Assembly: GCF_000764305.2 (NCBI RefSeq)
Contig: NW_025934664.1
Location: forward strand, 186,001 to 250,000
DNA from: Hyalella azteca
Lineage: Eukaryota; Arthropoda; Malacostraca; Amphipoda; Hyalellidae
DNA length: 64,000 bases
Reading direction: 5' to 3'
Both the position numbers and the translations under genes were made by a program. The first letter of the stretch is position 1. Each line of letters starts with the position of its first letter. The notes under the pieces were generated by a model. That model was not told the origin of the DNA, did not search any database, and saw nothing but the letters and a program-made list of their open reading frames with translations. This document shows, piece by piece, positions 60,025 to 64,000 of this stretch.

Positions 60025-61379
60025 TTGTCTACTGAACCAATGTATTAAAACTCTGCAGTGATAGATTAACTTCTGTCTTTAAGAAGCTTTTGTCCTCAGC
60101 GCCTGATCAGGAATTTCCGACGTTCAGCTTATGGATCTTGAGAGAAAGAACCTTCTTGAGTTTAGGAATCTGAGTCAATGAATGAGTCGTCACACTTCGC
60201 AGGCGAGTAAATAGACATAAATAACCTTCACTTGAATTTTGAGAGTTCTGCTCAGTAAATGGCAGACAGTGTAGAGAAAATATCTTCAATTTGTATTTTT
60301 CATTCTTATGTTTCATAACAAGAAAAAAATTTCTGACCCTGTAACCCCAAACAAAAAAAAAAAATTTGGAATATTGTTGATGAAAAATAGAACAACAGCC
60401 GCCAGTTGCGGCGAAAAAATGCCCCTTTTACATGACCTGTTCAGTTATGATTACACAAAAAAAAAATATTGTAGAAAATGTAAACTTGCCTTATTTTAAT
60501 TAAGAAAAAGGCCCCTGGCCTAATTTTTAAAATGCTTATTTTAAATGACGACACTGTCCAAAAATGCCACAAAATTTTGTAGCGGGCTGGCGATCGATGC
60601 AGTCGAACGACGGAAAGCTCGCAGTTTTCGCAGACCAGCAATAATCTGATGCAGACGACACGATTTCAACGCACCAGTTCTTCTTTTTGATGTCTATAGT
60701 TGATATGTCAACAGAGATATCAACAGGGGTGGATTATACTGAGCAAGTAAATAGTGTCTGAGTCACTGGTTCAACAATTGGTTTTCAACAGTCGGTGCTC
60801 AGAATGAACGTTCAACGCACATTGATACTAAGTTATCAACACTCATTACATTATTAATTAGTGTCCGCCAAACATTGGTAAATAGTTATTAGGACACATT
60901 GTTGTTAGATGTTCAACACATATTGATTAAATAACATAACTGCAATTTAATATTATTATATTGAGTGGTTTTAAATCCTAAAGTAGAATTTCAATTTAGG
61001 TGCTTAGACACAACCAGTTTAATCAAGTACAACCACAAAACTTTAAAATATTCAAATAGAAATGTAATTTAAACACGATCGAGATAGGAGATAATTTTCC
61101 TTTATTGCTGCTGTCAATACATCAATTTTAAACAATTTCTTCAAACAATAGCCGCAATAATACATTTATAAAGAAAGAATAGGATACAGTGAAGGAACAT
61201 TATTTTCTATTTGTCAAAATAAAGTGGTTAAGAAAATATATCTAAAAATTCTGTTGTGGATTCACACATTAGCAAATAATATGGATTCAAGCATTAGATG
61301 TTTATATTAGCTGAATTACGCTATTCTTCAATTATGAACGAAAAAAAATTCCATAAATATATAAACTAAATAATCAGAA
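60025..61379. other. AT-rich intergenic DNA, no gene seen
   Basis: A degenerate repeat of TTCAACACATATTGATT-like blocks lies at about 60,755-60,930. Poly-A runs at 60,325-60,360. No gene is supported. Confidence 0.4.
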
Positions 61380-61524
61380 TTGCAGAACTTTCGTGTATTT
61401 TTCAGCCTCAATTATGGAATTGGAAACATGCAGGTGCAGGCGGTGGTCGCCTTACCTGCGCCGCTTGCAGACGTCGGGTCAGCGGTGCTGAACGCAAGCA
61501 TCGCTCGAGCGGGACGCACGCAGT

Positions 61525-61620
61525 GGTGGGTGGTGGGGTGCGTGGTGGCGTGGGCGGTGGGGTGGGTGGTGAGGTGAGTGGTGACGTGCGTGGTGATGGA
61601 TTGTAGAGAGGGGTTGAGGT
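61525..61620 (+). repeat. G-rich GGTGG repeat, G-quadruplex potential
   Basis: Runs such as GGTGGGTGGTGGGGTGCGTG and GGGCGGTGGGGTGGGTGG give many closely spaced G tracts on the plus strand. Confidence 0.7.
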
Positions 61621-62122
61621 ATGGTGGTGAACGGTGTTTTCAGTATTTGATATTAATATATTTCCCTCTTAAAATGAAGCCGTTCAGATCTTTTCATACA
61701 TTGATCCTATTTTTATTGTAATTCTATATGTACAAGTACGAGTATTAATGTCACTGGTTTGCTTGAAAATTCCAGAAAAGATCATCATAGCTTAGGAAAT
61801 AATATTTCGGGGTCCAGCTCCATCGTCAGTTCGAAAATTCCTCTTATGTGAAATTTACTTTGCTTCTAAATTTCTTCATATCTCGTGTCATGACTGCTGA
61901 TTTTATTATATATTAGAACACATCGCGGTAATTATTTCATGGTATTGTGATCATGTCCGAAAATCGCTCTCTAAAACAAAGAAACATGGCATCGGATTTT
62001 ACAGACTCGAACATATTACAGACCTCCGCAGCCCGCCGGAATATCGAATTTAATGATCCCTGCGAAGCCGTCGTAACTCGGAAGGAAATAAACGCGAATT
62101 CGTAACCTGACATTCCATCAGG

Positions 62123-62603
62123 ACAAAGATCGTGGATGTAAAATGTTTTTTCTTGCATAACACATCAAATAAATTTTATTCATCTATAATGCTGACTTAC
62201 TTTAAAATTAGGTTTCATTTGAATCTGTAATATTAATGCCAGGTTCAACGGCGGCGCTCCAGAGTGGCCTGGGGCGGCTACGTCCGAACACTTACCAGCA
62301 ATACCAACAATACCAAGATAATGCGTACACGAAGATTTAAACTTAGGTACCATAGTATTGGTAAATAACAAAGATCGTGGATGTAAAATGTTTTTTCTTG
62401 CATAATACATGAAATAAATTTTATTCATAAAATCTGCAGACTTACTTTGAAATTAGGTTTCATTGGAAATTGTAATATTAATGTCAGGTTCCACGTAGGC
62501 GCTCCAGAATGACCTGGGGCGGCTACGTCCGAAACACTTACCAGCAATACCAAGATAATGCGCACATGAAGATTTAAACTTAGGTACCATAGTATTGGTA
62601 AAT
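62123..62603 (-). repeat. 245-bp tandem repeat, two copies with exon-like features
   Basis: Copies at 62,123-62,367 and 62,368-62,603, opening ACAAAGATCGTGGATG. On the minus strand each copy has two GTAAGT donors, one after GGTATTGCTG and one after CCTAATTTTAAA, each preceded by an open stretch. A 9-bp difference between copies (a repeated TTGGTATTG) keeps the frame, and the shared peptide SDVAAPGHSGAP is present in both. It might be a tandemly duplicated exon of a minus-strand gene, but no acceptors or neighbouring exons could be fixed. Confidence 0.6.
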
Positions 62604-62867
62604 GTAAATAAATCAAAGGTAAATAAATATCATAGGTAAATTCGTGCCAATTAATTGTGATAAATGTGGCAGTGTTTGAATTGTGATTATGAGTCACTAA
62701 CAATCTTTAACAACGTATCAAAAACAATATTTAATAACTGTCCTTATCTGACTAATTATTGTGCCCGCACTTTGTTGTAGGATTACAAGGTTTTGAATTT
62801 AATTGAGTCACACCTTGCTGTTTCAAATATTGCTGATTTTTTTATTGTAGTGTCTTCTGCATTGTCA

Positions 62868-63048
62868 ATGTTTCCACCCGGTCCGAGTTTCCACCTTGTC
62901 CGTGTTTCCACCTGGTCCGTGTTTCCACCTGGCCCGTGTTTCCACCTGGTCCGTGTTTCCACCTGGCCCGTGTTTCCACCTGGTCCGTGTTTCCTCCTGG
63001 CCCGTGTTTCCACCTGGCCCTTGTTTCCACCTGGCCCGTGTTTCCCCT
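62868..63048. repeat. 17-bp minisatellite (CGTGTTTCCACCTGGTC)
   Basis: About ten to eleven units, with T/C alternation at one site (GGTCC versus GGCCC). Five overlapping frames are open across it and are by-products. Confidence 0.9.
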
Positions 63049-64000
63049 CTGTATAATGGACAGATGGCGCGGTATGACTCATGCTATTGATTCATACTTG
63101 CAACGGCAGGTATACGTTGCAGAATGAGCATCCTCGCTGCTAGTGCGTGATTCTTTGACCGAACAGATGGTGAGAAATTTGGCAATCCCAGTAAAATGAA
63201 CGAGTTATATTGCCCAAATAATGATACCCATAAAGTATCAGTAATCTAGAACGCTCATTTCAGGATTTAAAATATATTTTATTACGATGCACATTGAGTG
63301 ATATTTATGTTAGTGAGCGTCTAATTGTGACACAAATGGTGCGAGTTAAGATAAATCCCAGCTGATATACGTACTGCACTGTTATGATGCAGATGGTGCG
63401 AGATTTGGTGCTTCACAGCACGTTGATTGTGATGCAGATGGTGAGAGTATCGATATTATTCAGCTACTATGAGGAGTGTTTAATAACATATAACTTCTTC
63501 CATCTCACTTTGTATTTGATGTTGGTGCATTTGGCACTCATCATTTAACCAACGTTCACCTCGTAAAAGTATTTAAAAATAAAAATAAAAAATTCAGCCG
63601 TCTCACCGAAGATTGTCATGCATGTGTTTTGTCTAAAGCCTGAAAAGCGAATAATCGCGTTCTTTTCAGTACATTTTTTGGGTAGATTGAAAATTCTCTT
63701 GACCATATGAAAATTATATAAAATTTTTAAATTTTTCTAATACAATTTTTTCTACTGAATCCTCATTTCGGTTATCATAATGTGAAAAGTTCATCATAAA
63801 TAGCACTTTCTTCAATAATTCAACTTTCCCAGGGATACACGCATCTTCTTTCCATGCCATAAAATCACAGATTTATGCTTCATTAATGAAGCAGATCTTC
63901 ACTCGATCTTGATCTCCGTTTGATCTTGATCTTTCTGAATCCCGAGAGAGGATCTACTTCATCTGTCAATCATCCTTAGTACGAGTTGATCGATGGCGTT
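63049..64000. other. non-coding DNA, no gene seen
   Basis: GATGCAGATGGTG(C/A)GAG-like motifs recur at about 63,163, 63,388 and 63,430. No coding region is supported. Confidence 0.4.

Overview
The window looks like nuclear DNA of an arthropod, probably a malacostracan crustacean such as an amphipod. That placement is an inference from style: AT-rich intergenic DNA, very many minisatellites, GT-AG introns including one of 11.8 kb, small terminal-inverted-repeat transposons and a single intron-containing metazoan kinase gene. I see no bacterial operons, rRNA, tRNA or CRISPR.

Layout. Positions 1-30,000 are repeat-dominated and almost gene-free. They hold about twenty tandem arrays with units of about 10-47 bp, a 1.4-1.5 kb duplicated block (10.25-11.76 kb and 12.66-14.04 kb, the second copy ending at the only N), a decayed pogo/Tigger-like transposon (14,998-16,287) and at least eight copies of one MITE-like family. 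Two short plus-strand ORFs ending at possible splice donors (22,380 and 24,774) and one minus-strand exon-like ORF (27.7-27.9 kb) are the only gene-like signals there. Positions 30,000-38,500 are mostly unannotatable non-coding DNA with a 300 bp pyrimidine tract.

The one secure gene is a plus-strand PIM-family serine/threonine kinase with three coding exons: 38,524-39,370, 39,579-39,739 and 51,568-53,136. The phases join perfectly and give an 858-residue protein: a Ser/Thr-rich N-terminal extension of about 290 residues, a complete kinase domain (about 295-553) with every catalytic motif and the PIM-type hinge, and a poly-Q and Ser/Asn-rich tail of about 300 residues. Its second intron holds a nested pair of MITEs, a (CTG)16 tract and a TATA-box promoter candidate. 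Downstream lies a long likely 3' UTR with AU-rich nonamers and several polyadenylation signals, the last of which sits in a 1.5 kb tandem duplication (57,018-60,024).

The most useful new ideas are that the ORF at 22,380 may be an alternative first exon of the kinase (its 1-nt overhang fits exon 2), the TTAA-flanked MITE carrying a second MITE inside it, the MITE family confined to the first 26 kb, and the N-terminated duplication, which may be two haplotypes placed in tandem. I did not find convincing evidence of a wholly new biological system.
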